Assembly: GCA_022457065.1 (NCBI GenBank)
Contig: JAJGBQ010000017.1
Coordinates: 1 to 19,521, forward strand
DNA length: 19,521 nucleotides
Direction: 5' to 3'
Source: Curvularia sp. ZM96
Taxonomy: Eukaryota; Ascomycota; Dothideomycetes; Pleosporales; Pleosporaceae
Made by a program: the position numbers and the translations under genes. Of the stretch, positions 18,774 through 19,521 are shown one piece after another; position 1 is the stretch's first letter, and every line of letters starts with the position of its first letter. The notes under the pieces are model-generated. The model saw only the letters and a list, made by a program, of their open reading frames with translations. It ran no database searches and had not been told where the DNA came from.

Positions 18774-19521
18774 GTTTGTTTTGTGGGTGGTGGTGTTTGT
18801 GTGAAAGGGTGGTGTTGGTATTAAGGATTGACTGGAATGGGATCACGGAGGATTTTGCAAAAAGTAAGATGGAATCGAAAGCCACTGAAGACTTGGAGAA
18901 GGGAAGAGAGGGACCTTATTAACATACACAAGAGGGTGGGGAACTAAGCTGAGAAAGGATGGAAGGGGCAGGGTAAGGTTTACGCAAAGGGCCGGTACCT
19001 CCGATTAACTCGACCAAGAGGTGGTATCGGCAACAATAGTGGCTCGGCGAAATCGATTCTTAGGTCGACTTACAGGGATCGACACTAGGGGTAGTGGTTG
19101 TTTTGAGTCTTGTTGGCGCAGGTGATGGTTGCCGGTGGCGCATGGTCCCAGGTTCATGCCTCCACGTCTCAGTCGAGCTGCAAGTCGGCCGCCATGCAGT
19201 CTCTTCATTACAACTGTGTTCATTGCCAGATGCGCAATATCGTGGCCGTGTTATGATGCAACGCTCGGCGGAGAGAAGCGCTTCTATTGACCGAACTGCT
19301 TGTCATGAACGTAGACAGCGTAAGCACTTGCCGGCTGGGAAGTCGGGGGCAAGCAGCTCAGGGCACTATTAAGGTTTGGCTCGTCGCGGCATCTTTGCAC
19401 TAAAAGTGGTTGGCGGCCCTAGCAAGTGGGCTGGGGTCTCCGCTGACGATAGTTGCGCTTTGGGAGTGTTGATCGATAATTTGGCTGCTGATTGTGATTT
19501 GGCAGTGGCATGAGAATAACA
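18774..19521. other. Upstream region of CFEM gene, no gene seen
   Basis: The 748 nt to the window end should contain the CFEM promoter; the sequence just before the ATG, read on the minus strand, is C/A-rich and pyrimidine-rich, as in highly expressed fungal genes. The frames here (for example 19094-19372) show no protein features I recognise. Confidence 0.5.

Noticed and set aside
19094..19372. 92-codon plus-strand frame at the right edge
   Set aside because: No signal peptide, domain or splice context; Arg/Ser/Cys-rich composition typical of a chance frame in GC-rich DNA.

Overview
This window looks like nuclear DNA of a filamentous ascomycete (Pezizomycotina; a dothideomycete/Pleosporales is my guess, at low confidence). 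The support is short introns (47-203 nt) with GTRNGN donors, CTRAC-type branch points and YAG acceptors, plus typical filamentous-fungal families: a two-subunit-type fatty acid synthase, a CYP52-like P450, a UstYa-like protein and an 8-cysteine CFEM protein.

Layout: (1) 1-1914 (+), 3' end of fatty acid synthase beta. (2) 2617-4266 (-), Brl1/Brr6-type nuclear envelope protein. (3) 4812-6378 (-), CYP52-like fatty acid/alkane hydroxylase P450. (4) 7628-8505 (-), UstYa-like (DUF3328) membrane protein. (5) 9376-11188 (-), unrecognised 583-residue, probably disordered protein with a PP1-docking-like motif. (6) 12111-13767 (+), secreted esterase-like/phytase-like protein. (7) 14226-16031 (+), glucosidase II beta subunit. 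(8) 16537-17737 (+), GCIP (Grap2/cyclin-D-interacting) family protein. (9) 18088-18773 (-), CFEM, probably GPI-anchored, surface protein. No tRNA, rRNA, transposon or CRISPR array was recognised.

Most genes are housekeeping: lipid synthesis, nuclear pore/envelope biogenesis, ER glycoprotein quality control. The P450 and the UstYa-like gene are accessory types, but I see no RiPP precursor, NRPS or PKS to make them a recognisable cluster. I did not find a convincing new biological system.

The most striking property of the window is damage to reading frames. Small indels, often consistent with a lost base in a mononucleotide run, interrupt seven of the nine genes, while amino-acid similarity, splice sites and active-site motifs survive across the breaks. 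Damage is extreme in the fatty acid synthase tail (roughly one break per 20-60 nt), moderate in Brl1/Brr6, glucosidase II beta, GCIP and the phytase-like gene, and nearly absent from about 4.8 to 11.2 kb. The pattern fits an unpolished, unevenly covered assembly better than real gene death, so gene models below are given as spans with the breaks described.
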